A stretch of DNA of 64,000 nucleotides, taken from Bremia lactucae (taxonomy: Eukaryota; Oomycota; Peronosporomycetes; Peronosporales; Peronosporaceae). Of this stretch, positions 9,807-20,949 are shown piece after piece. The stretch spans positions 106,373-170,372 of the forward strand of contig NW_027152023.1 of NCBI RefSeq assembly GCF_004359215.1, in the 5' to 3' direction. The position numbers and the translations under genes were made by a program. A model generated the notes under the pieces. That model saw nothing but the letters and a program-made list of their open reading frames with translations, ran no database searches and was not told the origin of the DNA. How positions within the stretch are numbered: position 1 is the first letter of the stretch; every line of letters begins with the position of its first letter.

Positions 9807-12082
9807 AGTCTGTCTACAAAGACGACTAGCCCTGTCCGACCCTTATGATCGGGCGGCATGCCAAACATGAAGTCCAGGCTTACTGACTTCCAACAGTTGG
9901 TTGGAATCGGTAGCGGCTTCAGTGGCGCACTGCTGGACGGTGCAGGCTTAATGCGCTGACACTGTTCGCAAGAGCGAATATAGTTGGCCACCCATCTATA
10001 TAGGTGTGGCCACCAAAATTCCTCTGACACTCGTAAGAATGTCTTTTCACGGCCCAGATGCCCACTAGATGGTGCATCATGGAGCTCGTGAAGGATCATC
10101 AACTTGAGATCTGTGTCATGAGGCACATAGATTCTCAAGGGATCACAAGGTGACAGCTGATGCCATAACAGGCCATCGCTGTAGCTAAAGCGATTGAGCT
10201 TAGCTTTCAGGTGCGACGGAAGGGAAACCTTTCGTCCACCGAAGTGATCCAACAGCAGGCGACAGTGGTCGTCCTGACTGTAGCTCTCTTTTATCTCAGA
10301 GGCCAATGAGCTCGTCACGTGGTATGCCTTCATGGCTGCCAACGTCGACGGCTGAAATTGTGCTTTCGCACTAGACACACTTTCCTGGTGTCTAACCTCG
10401 AAGTCTGGTCTGCGCGATAAAGCGTCAGCCAAGACATTCGACTTACCCGGCTTATATTCAACTTTGAAATTAAATTCAGAGAAGAATGTGAGCCATCTTG
10501 CCATTCTAGGCGAGAGGTGCGGTGAGTTTATTGCGGTCCGCAGTGATGCGTGATCCGTATAAACCACAAATGGTTCGGTGCCCAATAGGTGCACACGAAA
10601 CTTGACAAGAGCATACTTTATTGAAAGTAGCTCTTTGTCATGCACAGGGTAATTCAGTTCCGCGGCTTTTAATAGCCGGGACTGATAAGAGATGACGCGG
10701 TCAACGCCGTCGTCATCCTTCTGCATGAGCGCGCTGCCGATTGCAAAATTACTTGCATCGCAGACGACGCTAAAGGGCTTATCCGCGTCTGGCAATGCCA
10801 AGACCGGTGCCTCTACAAGAGATTGCTTCACTGATGTGAACGCATCTTCTTGTTCTTTTAACCAAACCCATTCTGTGTCCTTTTTAAGGAGATCAGATAA
10901 TGGTTTAGTTTGCTCCGCATAATTCTTGCTATACTTATGCAAGTAATTAGCGAGCCCTAGGAATTGGCGCAAATCCTTCACATGCCGTGGGATTGGCCAT
11001 TCCTTTACTGATTTTACCTTGTCTGGGTCTGCTCGTACACCATGTGTACCAACGATGCAGCCCAGTACAGGTATCTCAGGGACCCCTATGACGCACTTTT
11101 GCAAGTTGACGTACAATTGGGCGTCCTTTAAAGTCTGCAACACAGCGTCTAAATGACGCTTGTGCGACTCTATTGCGCTCAGCCCGTCCTCGGCCCTACT
11201 ATGCACGAATACATCGTCAAAGTAATGAGGCGCGTAGGCACGGTGCTGACGCATCACGTGAGCCACCACTCGGTTGAATGTCGCTGGTGCGTTTTTCAAA
11301 CCTTGGGGCATCACAAGCCACTCCCAAAGCATACCGCTTGGGGTGCTTACTGCCGTTTTGGCTACATCGGACTCTCTCATGAGTACCTGATAGTAGCCAT
11401 CCTTCAAATCCAACGCGGAAAAGATAGTTGACTTTCCCATGGAGTTCAACAAGACATCTTTCCGCGGGATTGGCGTTTGTGCCGGTATGGTCGCCGTGTT
11501 CAGCTTATTGTAAGCATGAACCACGCGCCATCCACCTGTGGCTTTACGCACACAAAAGGTCGGGCTGCAGTGAGGCGATTTGCTCTCACGCACATGTCCC
11601 GCCTTGGCTCGGTTGTCGAAGATCCCATCGATATAATCGACTTGTTCTTTCAGCAACGGCCATTGCCAGGTCACATGCCAGGTTCGAGATCAATCTTGTG
11701 CCCGATGCCACTATTTGCTGGTAGGCGGCTCGGCACTTCTTCTGGGAACACTTCGCGATGTTTCCACAGAACCTCAAAGAACGGACTGTCTCTCAAGGCA
11801 TCCCAGCCTTGAGCAGCAAACCGCTTCTTTTTGTCCGTTTCTAGGACGCTCTCGTCCATTGTGGACGACAAGCAACAGTCCAAGTTCTCTCCCGGAACTG
11901 GTGCGACTATTTCGTAGATTTTTCCTTCCTTTATTTCGGCAAGGAACAGATCCCACGACATCTCCGGGAGATTTACTATCTCCTCGGCAGATTAAAGCCT
12001 GAGGATGCCTCCGCAATTTCGTCTTTGACGGCCTCGAACACCTCGTTCGAAGGCCCGTCCTCTTTATTAGAGACTGATCCAA
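9807..12082 (-). pseudogene. pol: Fam-1 element B Pol: RT, RNase H and integrase N-terminus
   Basis: This is the best-preserved pol in the window. From about 11674 down to 9807 one frame is open. RT shows RKDVLLNSMGKSTIFSALDL, the LVMPQGLKNAPATFNR block and an intact YFDD active site (HYFDDVFVHS). RNase H follows with VVCDASNFAIGSALMQ, the HDKELLSIKYAL helix and VYTDHASLR, keeping the D-E-D residues. The integrase zinc finger (HELHD…SGHLG…CEQCQ) is complete. The catalytic core begins at SLDFMFGMPPD, then the gap starts. Upstream, the linker from 12082 is broken by a frameshift near 11965 and by a small deletion with frameshift at about 11672, so the polyprotein is not continuous. Apparent coding beyond the gap on this strand is the shadow of the antisense ORF. 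Confidence 0.9.
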
Positions 12083-12116
12083 AGGTCACTATGGATCAGT
12101 CTCTAATAAAGAGGAC
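12057..12116. repeat. Perfect 25-bp inverted repeat with 10-base spacer
   Basis: Arms 12057-12081 and 12092-12116 are exact reverse complements around AAGGTCACTA. The right side of the element (toward 12030) is normal pol linker. The left arm's mirror copy replaces the sequence expected upstream. This has the form of a local template switch. Confidence 0.85.
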
Positions 12117-12273
12117 TTTAGACGTGCCTTTGATCGTCCTAATGTATCGGGTACTCGTTCATCGAGTCACCACGACCTTTTTCTGGGAAGTATGTGCCCC
12201 TCCAACCGCACCAGGCTCTAGGAGCTGTGCCGGTTCATGCGACGCTTGACTCCTGTCAGTTCGCCGTCTACTG

Positions 12274-12780
12274 CTACAGGCTTTCGGCTCTGTTGAGGAC
12301 ATTCGGCACATGACTACTTGTCATCGTCCTTTTCACTACCCCAGTCTCCTCGAGCTGGGTACGTCTTGGTGATGTTTGATATCCCGTCGACGTACCCTCA
12401 ACGTGTTCGACATCAGTTGCATAGGCCTCTCGGAGGAGCACATTCTTGTCAGTGTCTTGCGTAGAGTTCTCAACTGTGCGTGTACGCCAGTCTATCCACG
12501 GTTGGGATTTTTCATACCATGGCATGCCTAGGATGAGGTCATACGGACTCTCCATTCCTAGCACTGTGAACTTCTCTTTACAAGAGAAGTCACTAAAGCT
12601 GAAAGCGAGTTCTACCTGAACTTCCTCAGACTTAACGAGCGCGCCGTTCGCTAAACGAACGGTCGCCTCTTCTCGCTTGCCATCCTGGCAAAGCGACTCA
12701 AACATCGCTGGTCTCTTTCTTAGAGCCGCGAGGTTTACAAAATTTGTGATCCGACTCGAAGCATGTAGAATTTACCTGCA
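12274..12780 (-). pseudogene. Fam-1 element B retropepsin
   Basis: The readable part (12274-12705) contains EATVRLANGALVKSEEV and the flap-to-C-terminal block YDLILGMPWYEKSQPWIDW, which is characteristic of gypsy-type aspartic proteases that cut Gag-Pol. The segment before it reads NFVNLAALRKRPAMF in frame. Where the catalytic Asp-Ser-Gly should be (about 12745-12765) small indels leave HASSR instead, so the active site is lost. It lies upstream of RT on the same strand, in the usual order. Confidence 0.7.
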
Positions 12781-13039
12781 CCCAAGAGCAGGAATAGAAG
12801 CTGAACGGAACTTTACCTCTACATGGTTGCTGTGCGGTGGGGCGGACAACTTGGACAATGTCGTCGTCTTTACTCGGCAAGTAAGAAACGTGGAGACGCT
12901 CACGAGTGAGCAGAACAAACAATTGTGCCGGCTACATTAAGACGAGGCATTGCAGGAGCGCTAAAGCAAATATACCAGGGCCGAACCGATACCCAAAGTC
13001 AAAGAAAAAACAGGCCAAGGCCGGAGGAGAACGTGGACT
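12781..13039. other. No recognisable feature (boundary of element B)
   Basis: Element B loses similarity to other Fam-1 copies here; its gag and 5' LTR are absent. No other gene was seen. Confidence 0.4.
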
Positions 13040-14381
13040 CGAGATGAAAACTCTACCCGTTTAAGGGCACACAAAGTAGATGTGGGAAAGAAGCATCTCA
13101 CTGTGAAGAATGGCGTAAGACATGAGTGCGATGTGATAAATATAGCGCGGAACGAAGTTCCTAAAGCTAAGGACTGATTATGCATAGTATCTCAGAAGAA
13201 TAGATGGATCGTTGCCATAAAGGAGGAACTTCGGTCATTGGACGAGAATAGCGTATGGACGGTGGAGGTGCCTCGTACCGGTAGCCATGTTCTACACACA
13301 AAGCGGGTTTTCTAGACCAAATCACACATATGGGAATATCGAGCGTTATAAAACGAGACTCATGGCCTGTGGTAGCGAGCAACTTTTCGGCGTCGACTAT
13401 GAACATAGTTTGTTGCCGTTATGGAGCTCAAAACTGTGAAAGTGGTACGGGGCTAGCAAGGAAATGGGTTGTGCCGGCGAGGCACGGAGACATTCCGAAA
13501 AGGTTTTGCAAGATGTAAACTTTATCTTGCACATATGTAGTTGTTAAATTAATCTCCAGTCTTACATTTGGAATGATGAAATCTAAATCGCGAGCTTCTA
13601 AAGTACTTAAAATTATTACAGAATTCGGTCCGGTAGTTGCGTTCTTCATTGAGCATAAATTCGGTGGTATTATGGAAGCGACCTTGTATGTATTAATCAA
13701 TTCAATTCACCTGCAGACAAAAAAGAACATTTCGCGATTTACCTGCCCATACCTCAATTATGGAGGTTTTCACGCAGAAGACATGCGAAAGTTGGGTGCG
13801 AATACGCGGAGTTAGATAGCGATCAAAGAAGTCGCCATACGGAGACGTAAGCACGCGGAAAGATTGTAAAGTCAACTACTACACAACAACCTAGAAGATA
13901 TGGGATTTACACGCTCTATTAAATCGATACTGAAGCTGGTGGATTCTTTTTGCTGCAATGGGTACACTCTCAATAGAGAACCTCTTTTTCTAACAGGAAA
14001 TTATTGGGTATGCATTGAGCTTATAGACGGAGATGGCTACACTCTCTATCACAAGGCGATTATAGAAGAATTCATGGATTGGTTGAAGCAATCGGGGTAC
14101 ACATTCCGGTAGGCGAGGATAGACGTGAAGCTAAAGCGAAGGAGATGTAGCGTCTGGTGAACGAAGGAACACCAAGTTAGCCACGTATTCGCAATTTTCA
14201 GTCCCTTGTTCGGAGTTTGTTGTGGATTTCACGATATACGCGGCCAATTTAAGTTTCGCCATGCACAAGGCGATGCGACGAACTCATCAGCCGACTCTAC
14301 ACGACTAGATATTACCAAAAAGGTGCTCGCTATCTGAAGGGTACGAAAGAACTGAATTTGCACACGCAAGCAGGCGCTTCG
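13040..14381 (+). pseudogene. Ty1/copia Pol relic (RT region)
   Basis: At about 13165-13440 the plus strand reads IKEELRSLDENSVWTV, then GSHVLHTKRVF and IERYKTRLMACGSEQLFGVDY. These are the opening blocks of a copia reverse transcriptase. At about 14260-14370 it reads HKAMRRTHQPTLHD followed, after a shift, by YLKGTKELNLHTQAGA, the copia block near the end of RT. Between them (13460-14250) only short unassigned frames remain. Stops and frameshifts are numerous. The relic is cut exactly at 14382 by the LTR of element A. Confidence 0.75.
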
Positions 14382-14863
14382 TGTAACGGGCTAAAGTTGC
14401 CCTAATGTTACACAGTCCCCGTTAAGTACACTTGGTGTACTTAAGGGGATGGTCAATTACTAAATAATAGTAATTAGACCCAGCACTCGGGTGTGGAGCA
14501 CAATTGTGACCAACCCTTGTGTATGTGATGCACATGGGTGCATTCACATTCGGAGGGATGACGCCCAGTGTCATCCATGATGACGGCTAGCGTCATCCGT
14601 TACGCGAGGTATCTAGAAAGATACGCTCGCAATACAAATTAAGTGTTATTTATAGAGATGACATTTTAATTGGTACAAATAGGTATTTATATTTAATTCT
14701 ATTAAATATAAATCAGTTCAAAAACTACTTCCTACTTGGTAAGTGCGCACGAGGAGACGGATTACCACTCCAATGACGACACTTAAACAAAGACTTAATG
14801 CGTTGGGTAAGATCGCTTACGCGCCCACCAACTACCTCACTGCCGCAAGAGAAGCAGCCAAAA

Positions 14864-16018
14864 TGTCAGTACCAGCAGATAGCAAGAATTAGCCTCACCC
14901 ACCCAACGTGCTTTTGCAATGATTGCAACGAAGTGTAGACTCCCGTTAATTCCTTTGAATTTCAATCTCTCCGTTTTGCATAGACAGAAAACGCTCGGTT
15001 ATTAAGTGCTTGACTTGCAAATATCTTCACTGGCGCTCACCATTTTAAGGGCATTTGAGTCATCTTTGTGACTTAAATCACGTTCGCCTGGATTTACGGG
15101 AGAACGTTGATCACGAAGCATCGAAGACGAAAATGATATCATGGCAGTACGCACAAAGCGTACTGAAAGAGACAAAACAAATGAGTCAGCAGAAGAATTT
15201 CTGCTAACTCGAGAATCAAAATGAAATTTTACCGTTGTAAACTTTGTAAACATTTACAGTACGTTAATTATATCCAGGCAATATAGTTAAATTTTTATTA
15301 GTTATTTTTATCCACTTTTTTAATAATTAACTATAAAAAAGCTTGGACGAAGGTATGACATCCTTTGCTCGCTTAAATGTGTATCACCGATGCCGGAAAA
15401 AGGCATCGATAAAGAATTCCGTTTCGTCCTCACCAGGCTTGTGAACTTTTGCTTAACTTAAAATGTTCGTCTAATTTTGGTGGCTTGAAACTGGGCTACG
15501 GCCTCAAATACCTCGTTTGAAGGCCCATTCTCTTTATTAGAGACTAATCCTAAGGTCAAAAAAAAATATGAGCATGTTAAAATATATAAAAATAACAAAA
15601 AGGGAATTTATTAGTCTAGTCTTTTTTTGAAAATGATTACGAATCGTTATTAACAAATCAAGAAGAAACAAAATTAAAAAAAACACTCCGTATAATGTCC
15701 AATTAATAGTATATAAAATTAACAAATACCTTCAAATTAAGAAAGTTCAAAATACAAAAAATTTCATACATGGTACAGGTTTAGGGAGATACAATGTTTT
15801 AAAAAATTTATAAAGAAATTTTAAAGTTAAATATCTAACAGATATTTACCCTTTAAATTTCTTTTTTATTTTTTTAAAACAAAAGACGTTAAATTAATTT
15901 GGTGCTTTATAGATATATTTTTAAATTTAAATTTTATATAATTTTTAAATTNNNNNNNNNNNNNNNNNNNNNNNNNNNNNNNNNNNNNNNNNNNNNNNNN
16001 NNNNNNNNNNNNNNNNNA
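14864..16018. mobile_element. Insertion X (copy 2)
   Basis: Reverse-complement copy of the block at 5610-7954, without the internal doubling. It contains the 66-N gap 15952-16017. The pol-like piece is at about 15449-15545. Confidence 0.6.
15952..16017. other. Assembly gap (66 N)
   Basis: Only N. It breaks at the same AT-rich sequence that borders the gap in copy 1 of insertion X. Confidence 0.99.
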
Positions 16019-16090
16019 ACCGCTTCCTCGCTGTGCTAGGGTGTGTGTCTAAGTAGAGCGTGGCCGCATTACGACGTGCCCGCCTACACT

Positions 16091-16100
16091 TGGTAGCACT
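16091..16100 (+). other. Primer-binding site of element A
   Basis: TGGTAGCACT lies two bases after the LTR end CGCCTACA. Confidence 0.7.
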
Positions 16101-16143
16101 TGAAATCCTTCCCACGACCCGCATCTCTGCGTGTGTACGTGAG

Positions 16144-16565
16144 GATGAGCCTCAATATTGATTGGGCTCATTTTCCCCACCTCTCCGAACATCATCGGGA
16201 GGTGGCAGGGCTTATGGCGCAGGGACTTGGTGAACAAGCCCTGGCTAGGCTCCTAGGTAGTCCTCCTGAGCAACATGTTGCTCAGTTGGAGCAGTTTGAG
16301 GCATTCTTGCTCGGAAAGCGGAGGGCTGCGTCCGAGGCACAGGGCCATGCTGCGGCGGAGTCCATCACTCAGACTCAGGGAGCTAAGGTATGAGTAGGCT
16401 CGGAGCGAGGCTCTCAACAGGACTGTTGAGATGCTCTCTGCCCGACCGCATCAGCCGAGGCCCATTCGGGTGGACCCGCCCAAGTTCGATGGAACTGCAG
16501 CGCCCACGATTGTTCACTGGATTTTAGCCGTGGAGCAATGCGGTGTCCCCCAGCTCAACGAGGAC
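16144..16565 (+). pseudogene. Fam-1 element A Gag, truncated
   Basis: The Gag starts at ATG 16144 (MSLNIDWAHFPHLSEHH) and continues with EHVAQ-type helices, ASEAQGHAAAES, VEMLSARPHQPRPIR and TAAPTIVHWILAVEQ. A frameshift near 16385 splits it. At about 16565 it jumps directly into the RNase H-integrase linker, so the zinc knuckle, protease, RT and RNase H are deleted. Blocks match the Gags at 4638-5450 and 42190-43260. Confidence 0.75.
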
Positions 16566-18567
16566 GACAGCCGGATGGTGTCCACTGTCGCCTGCTGTTG
16601 GATCACTTTGGTGGACGAAAGGTTTTCCTTCCGTCGCACCTAAAAGCTAAGCTAAATCGCTTTAGCTACAGCGATGACCTGTTATGGCATCAGCTGTGAC
16701 CTTGTGTTCCCTTGAGAGTCTATGTGCCTCATGACACAAATCACAAGCTGATAATCCTTCACGAGTACCATGATGCACCATCTAGTGGGCATCTGGGCCG
16801 TGAAAAGACATTCTTACGAGTGTCAGAGGAAATTTGGTGGCCACATCTGTATAGATGGGTGTCCAACTATATTCGCTCTTGCGAACAGTGTCAGCACATT
16901 GAGCCTGCACCGTCCAGCACTGCGCCACTGAAGCCGCTACCGATTCCAATTCACCGTTGGAAGTCAGTAAGTCCGGACTTCATGTTTGGCATGCCGCCCG
17001 ATCATAAGGGTCGGACGGGGCTAGCCGTCTTTGTAGATAGACTGAGCAAAATGGTGCATTTAGCACCATGTAAAAAATTGATAACAGGCAAGGAGACAGC
17101 TCTCTCTTGTTCCTGGTCATGTTAACCGACTACACGGGATAACTGAGCCCATTGTATCGGACCTAGGTCCACGTTTTACGTCTGGGTTTTGGTGACATGT
17201 GTTTGAGCTGCTAGGTAGCAAGCGCTATATGTCGACCGCAGATCATCTCCAGACCGATGGCCAATCAGAACGTGTCAATCGGGTCGTGGCGGATGTCTTT
17301 CGCACTAAAGCGACTCCCAAAAATAGGAGCAATTAATTTCTTTTCATGGAGTTTGCTGTTGTGTCCACGCCAGTACGGGTGAGACACCGTGTTAATTTTA
17401 ACGGTTTTCGTTTTTATCCTCGGATGCCAGTCTCGTTTGTCGCAGCCCGAGTTTTAGTGGGGGAGGGCCCCTCACTATGCTCTGTGCGAAAGAGGGGCAT
17501 AGTTTGGTCAATATGATGATGAACCATGAGGGTATCATCTCAAAGACTAAAACTGGCCCTAGTACCCCTGCCAATTTAGCAGTGGTCAAAAACAATTACG
17601 TCCTATGACCGACCTCGCGGCGGTATCATAGGCGAGTTGGATGCTAAAAGCGTGAGCGAGGCTCAACGCTTTGTGGATGAGCGATTAGCCATCACACCAA
17701 AAGTCCGTGACGCAATCGCAAGCGAACAGGACAAGCAAAAAGAAAATGCGGACCGAAATGGTCGCAAAAAAAGAATGCTTTAGAGTGGGTGAAAAGGTAC
17801 TATTAAGTACTGCTATTCTACCTATAAATGCAATTTCTGTACTACCTGGAGGTGCTACGAAGTTGTTGCCGCGTTTTATTGGGCCTTTTACGGTGGTAGA
17901 AGAGGTTGGAGACCTAAACTATAGGCTCACCCTTCCCCCGTATATGAAGACGCACACCGTATTTTACGTGGGTCGTCTGAAACGGTATGTAGACCCAAAT
18001 GAGGTCACATATGGCCGTGAGTCGAGCTTCGATCGGGTGAGGGGGACGGTGAAGGTGAAAAACTATTAGCCGAATGACTCCTCCCACCACGAAATTACTC
18101 GGAAAGCGGGGATACCACGCGCATACTGGAGGTCTCTCAGCATCAACTTCTCCAGGATGTCAAGCCGAAGTTTCGGGCGTTGATAACCCTGACGATCCTT
18201 CGCGCAGACATTTTGAAGATCCGAGGTCAGTCTCAGGACTTGACCCTCGAGATCCCTAATTCGTCGACCAGCAGCACTTAACGCGTACGACTGAACAGAC
18301 GCGGGTAAGGCAGCCGCGATTGGGTGGGCGAAATCGCCACTCCTTTCGGGCGCCGCCTGCACTGATGGGTGCGGTTGGGAATCAACGATTCCTTGTTGGA
18401 AGGTTTCTTGCCCGCCACTCCGTGAGGCAAAAGTATTGAATCCTCGTCCAGTGGAGGGGAACCCGAAAAATTTCGACTCTCGGGAACCGAACGATACTTT
18501 ACGTATTGACGTGCCCTGCTTGATGACTGCCTATGAAAAGGAGCACCAGCTGAGGCCTCTCTGCTAG
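16566..18567 (+). pseudogene. Fam-1 element A integrase and chromodomain
   Basis: This begins inside the linker before integrase. The zinc finger (HEYHD…GHLG…CEQCQ) is at 16755-16900. The catalytic Asp residues are seen in SPDFMFGMPP (about 16970) and IVSDLGPRFTSGFW (about 17150), and the Glu in TDGQSERVNRVV (about 17260), in three shifted frames. The C-terminal part 17707-18069 reads PRFIGPFTVVEE, THTVFYVGRLKRYVDP, typical of gypsy integrases. The chromodomain follows at about 18350-18567: PPALMG, FLVGRFLARHSV, ILVQWRG, then a 2-base frameshift and VPCLMTAYEKEHQL, with the stop at 18565-18567. Many stops and shifts mean it is not functional. A chromodomain directs integration in chromoviruses. 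Confidence 0.85.
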
Positions 18568-18578
18568 TCTCAAATGGA

Positions 18579-19489
18579 TTAGCAGGAGTAGCGTGGTGAG
18601 AAGAAAACAGGGGGTACAGTACCGCCCATGATTTCCTTAACACGCACGCGGGCGAAATTAATTCGCTGCGAGCGCTGTTTTACCACATCGTAATGCGGTT
18701 GAAAGCGGCACGTGAATTCCGCCTCAAATTCGTCGGGCGTTGCATTTGAACGCAACACGACCGAGTTCAAGGGAATACAACCAAGCGATTTTCCCTGAGC
18801 CTTTCATGAATTAATAACGCCATATTTTAGAAGCGTCTACATTAGTGCGCTCTAGAGCGACGCTTTGGACCGTTGGACGATGCCATTGATATAGAAGGAG
18901 CATAAGTGGTATGCCACCCGTCACATAGCCACGTTTAATACAACTGGCTTGTAATACCGACTGAACACGCTTATGTGCCGTCGGTAGAGCTTTATGCTCA
19001 GGCTCTTCTGCGTCAGACCCAATGTGAATGATAGACTAAACGACAGGTGATGTGGTTTTACCAAACTGAGAAGCATCTGCGCCTTAAGGGCATCGTTCTC
19101 ATTAATGGTCGCTACGCTAGCCAGCGCAGACGACGAGACAGCATTAGAAAACTTTGTAGTCTTCATGTTAGGAGCAATGAGTGAAGTTTGGATGGGCAAT
19201 ATAGCGCCAGCATCCTTTCTCATTAGCTCGCTGTACTCATCACTACTATGAGGTGACGGCAGCGGTGTCGATTCATTGTAGTCAGCAACGAGCGACGGAT
19301 CGAAATCCTCACTGAGAAAGTGGGATGGATAAGTCAGACCAATTAACAGCGTGACAGCATCAGTAGATGTCGGCGTTTCCACTAAGGCACTAGGCGCCGG
19401 CAGCGTGTTGAGGCGGCGCGTTCGCTTCGTGCGTGGTTGAGTGGGTGTCTTTGCAAACGACCCACAAGCCTTGACCTTTTAGGTGGCAT
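18579..19489 (-). pseudogene. Antisense ORF of Fam-1, copy 2
   Basis: On the strand opposite to element A it starts ATGCCACC at 19489 (MPPKRSRL) and runs toward pol, ending about 12 bases from the pol stop. Blocks in order: KTPTQPRTKRTRR, DYNESTPLPSPHSSDEY, ILPIQTSLIAPNM, SSSALASVATINENDALKAQ, then after a frameshift EEPEHKALPTAHKRVQSVL and, after another, TPDEFEAEFTCRFQPHYDV and FARVRVKEIMGG. The total is about 300 codons with at least three frameshifts. No known domain was recognised; the N-terminus resembles a nuclear localisation signal. The same ORF is at 8574-8907 in element B. Readings further left on this strand (18066-18570) lie over the chromodomain and may be shadows. Confidence 0.6.
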
Positions 19490-19521
19490 GTTTGGCGCCG
19501 TGTATGTACACACAGATCGCT

Positions 19522-19528
19522 GGAGTGA
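19522..19528 (-). promoter_or_regulatory. Initiator-like motif before the antisense ORF, copy 2
   Basis: The minus strand reads TCACTCC, about 33 bases before the ATG at 19489. It matches the position of TCACTCTT in copy 1. Activity is inference. Confidence 0.4.
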
Positions 19529-19553
19529 CTGAGAAAACTAAAGCGGCGCGTAC

Positions 19554-19844
19554 AGCAGATCTACAAAGATAAAATTTATGATTGGTCAAAATAGGTTTTA
19601 CATTTATTACGATTACATATAGATCAGTCTGAAGACTAATTCCTAATTCACAAGTGCGCACGTCGAGACGGATTACCGCTCCCGTGACTTCACTTAAACT
19701 TAACCTTATAGTTCGTTAGGTGAGGTCGCTTAGGCTCCCACCAACTACCTCACTGCACGTGAGAGAAGACGGTCAAACCGCTTTCTCGCTGTGCTAGGGC
19801 GTGCGCTTAAGTAGAGCGCGGCCGCAATAGACGTGTCCGCCTAC
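19554..19844 (+). mobile_element. Element A 3' LTR, 5' part deleted (Fam-1)
   Basis: From TCTACAAAG to GTCCGCCTAC it matches the second half of the 530-bp Fam-1 LTR, including AACCGCTTTCTCGCTGTGCTAG. The first half and the polypurine tract are missing. Fam-2 gag begins straight after it. Confidence 0.75.
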
Positions 19845-19867
19845 GGGAAACGTTTCCAGATCTGTCA

Positions 19868-20750
19868 GAGGCGCAACGCGCAGCTTATAACAAGCTCAAA
19901 ATTCTTTTTGGGCTCGAACATGTAGAGTTCATTTTATCCTACGGACCAGAGGTCCTGCACGCAAGGCTTGAAGCCTTCATGCGATATCAATCCTTCCTGA
20001 TCGGCCAGGTACAAGATCACCTTGCGGCATCGATGCCAACTCGGTACATCTCGGTACCTGATTCGGAGCTTAAGGCTTGCCCTCTAGTTGTCAATGTGAA
20101 TACATTTAAAGGAAAAGAGGAAGGAAGCCTCCCTTTTTTCTTTTGGGGGGAATAGGCAGAGAGATGTCTACTGACTCCGCCTTGTTCTTAAAAGAACGAC
20201 AAAAGGTGGCCATGTCCATGTCCAAGCTCGGAGGTAGAGCTATGGAGTGGGTACTCTCATGCAGCACGTCCATAAACGACGCTTTTCCCTCATGAGGTTC
20301 GCTGAAACAAGTAAATAAACAGCATGTTTGCGCCGCCTAATCAGGCTTTTCGCAATCGGTCACGGCTCATAGCGACTCGAGAGGGTAAACGAACCCTACG
20401 GGACTATGTCCAGGAGTTAAAAATTCTCATTGCATCCATGCATAAGACCCGGTGCAAGAAGCAATTGTCGTAACAGTCTTTAAGAAGGGTCTCAATGAGG
20501 GCGTTGCCCGGACGGAATTATTCCGATCCCATCCTGCTACTTTCGAAGAGGCAGCGCTACGCGCTGAGTTTGACTTCAAGTCTGCTCGTATTAGCCCGCC
20601 TGTTTTCCGTACAAGCTCTTCGAGCACATGGGTTTCGTCTAATAGACCGGAGCTCATGGATCTAAGCCTCGTTGAGGAAGGAGGAGTGGCACTTCAATCT
20701 GTAAAAAAGCATAAGAACATCCGTAGACGTTATATGTGCGGAAGCACGTA
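19868..20750 (+). pseudogene. Fam-2 element C Gag
   Basis: Readable blocks are [51 protein letters not shown] and TDSALFLKERQKVAMSMSK. After frameshifts come GKRTLRDYVQELKILIASM and RPELMDLSLVEEGG. The same blocks occur in D, E, H and J. The start is cut off by the junction with element A, and there are several stops and shifts. A knuckle-like tail (YMCGS) is at about 20730-20750. It is part of the left arm of the large inverted repeat. Confidence 0.8.
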
Positions 20751-20949
20751 ACATTTACGTCCGACCTTTCCCCTACGAAATACCCGTAAGCTCGCAAGAG
20801 CACCAATTCCGACCTATACCAGAAATCTGGTACGGTGCGGGAAACGTCGATATCCAGTGGGTGCGGGGCGCCCTACTGGGGAATACCTAGGCTCTTTTGA
20901 ACCTCTAAGAGGTGAGAGTAAACAGGACCTAGCCCCAGTTAGCTCGGTG

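Larger units (their letters stand above)
14382..16088 (+). mobile_element. Element A 5' LTR (Fam-1), split by insertion X
   Basis: It starts TGTAACGGG and ends CGCCTACA at 16088, matching the 530-bp solo LTR apart from the inserted block 14864-16018. A short inverted motif based on GATGACG…CGTCATC, part of the LTR of this family, is partly duplicated at 14565-14600. The insertion point matches that in the LTR at 5541-8440. Confidence 0.8.

Noticed and set aside
18066..18570. Extension of the Fam-1 antisense ORF to 18066 with a coiled-coil-like reading
   Set aside because: The sense strand here encodes the chromodomain and the segment before it, so the antisense reading cannot be separated from a shadow. 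It was left out of the called ORF.
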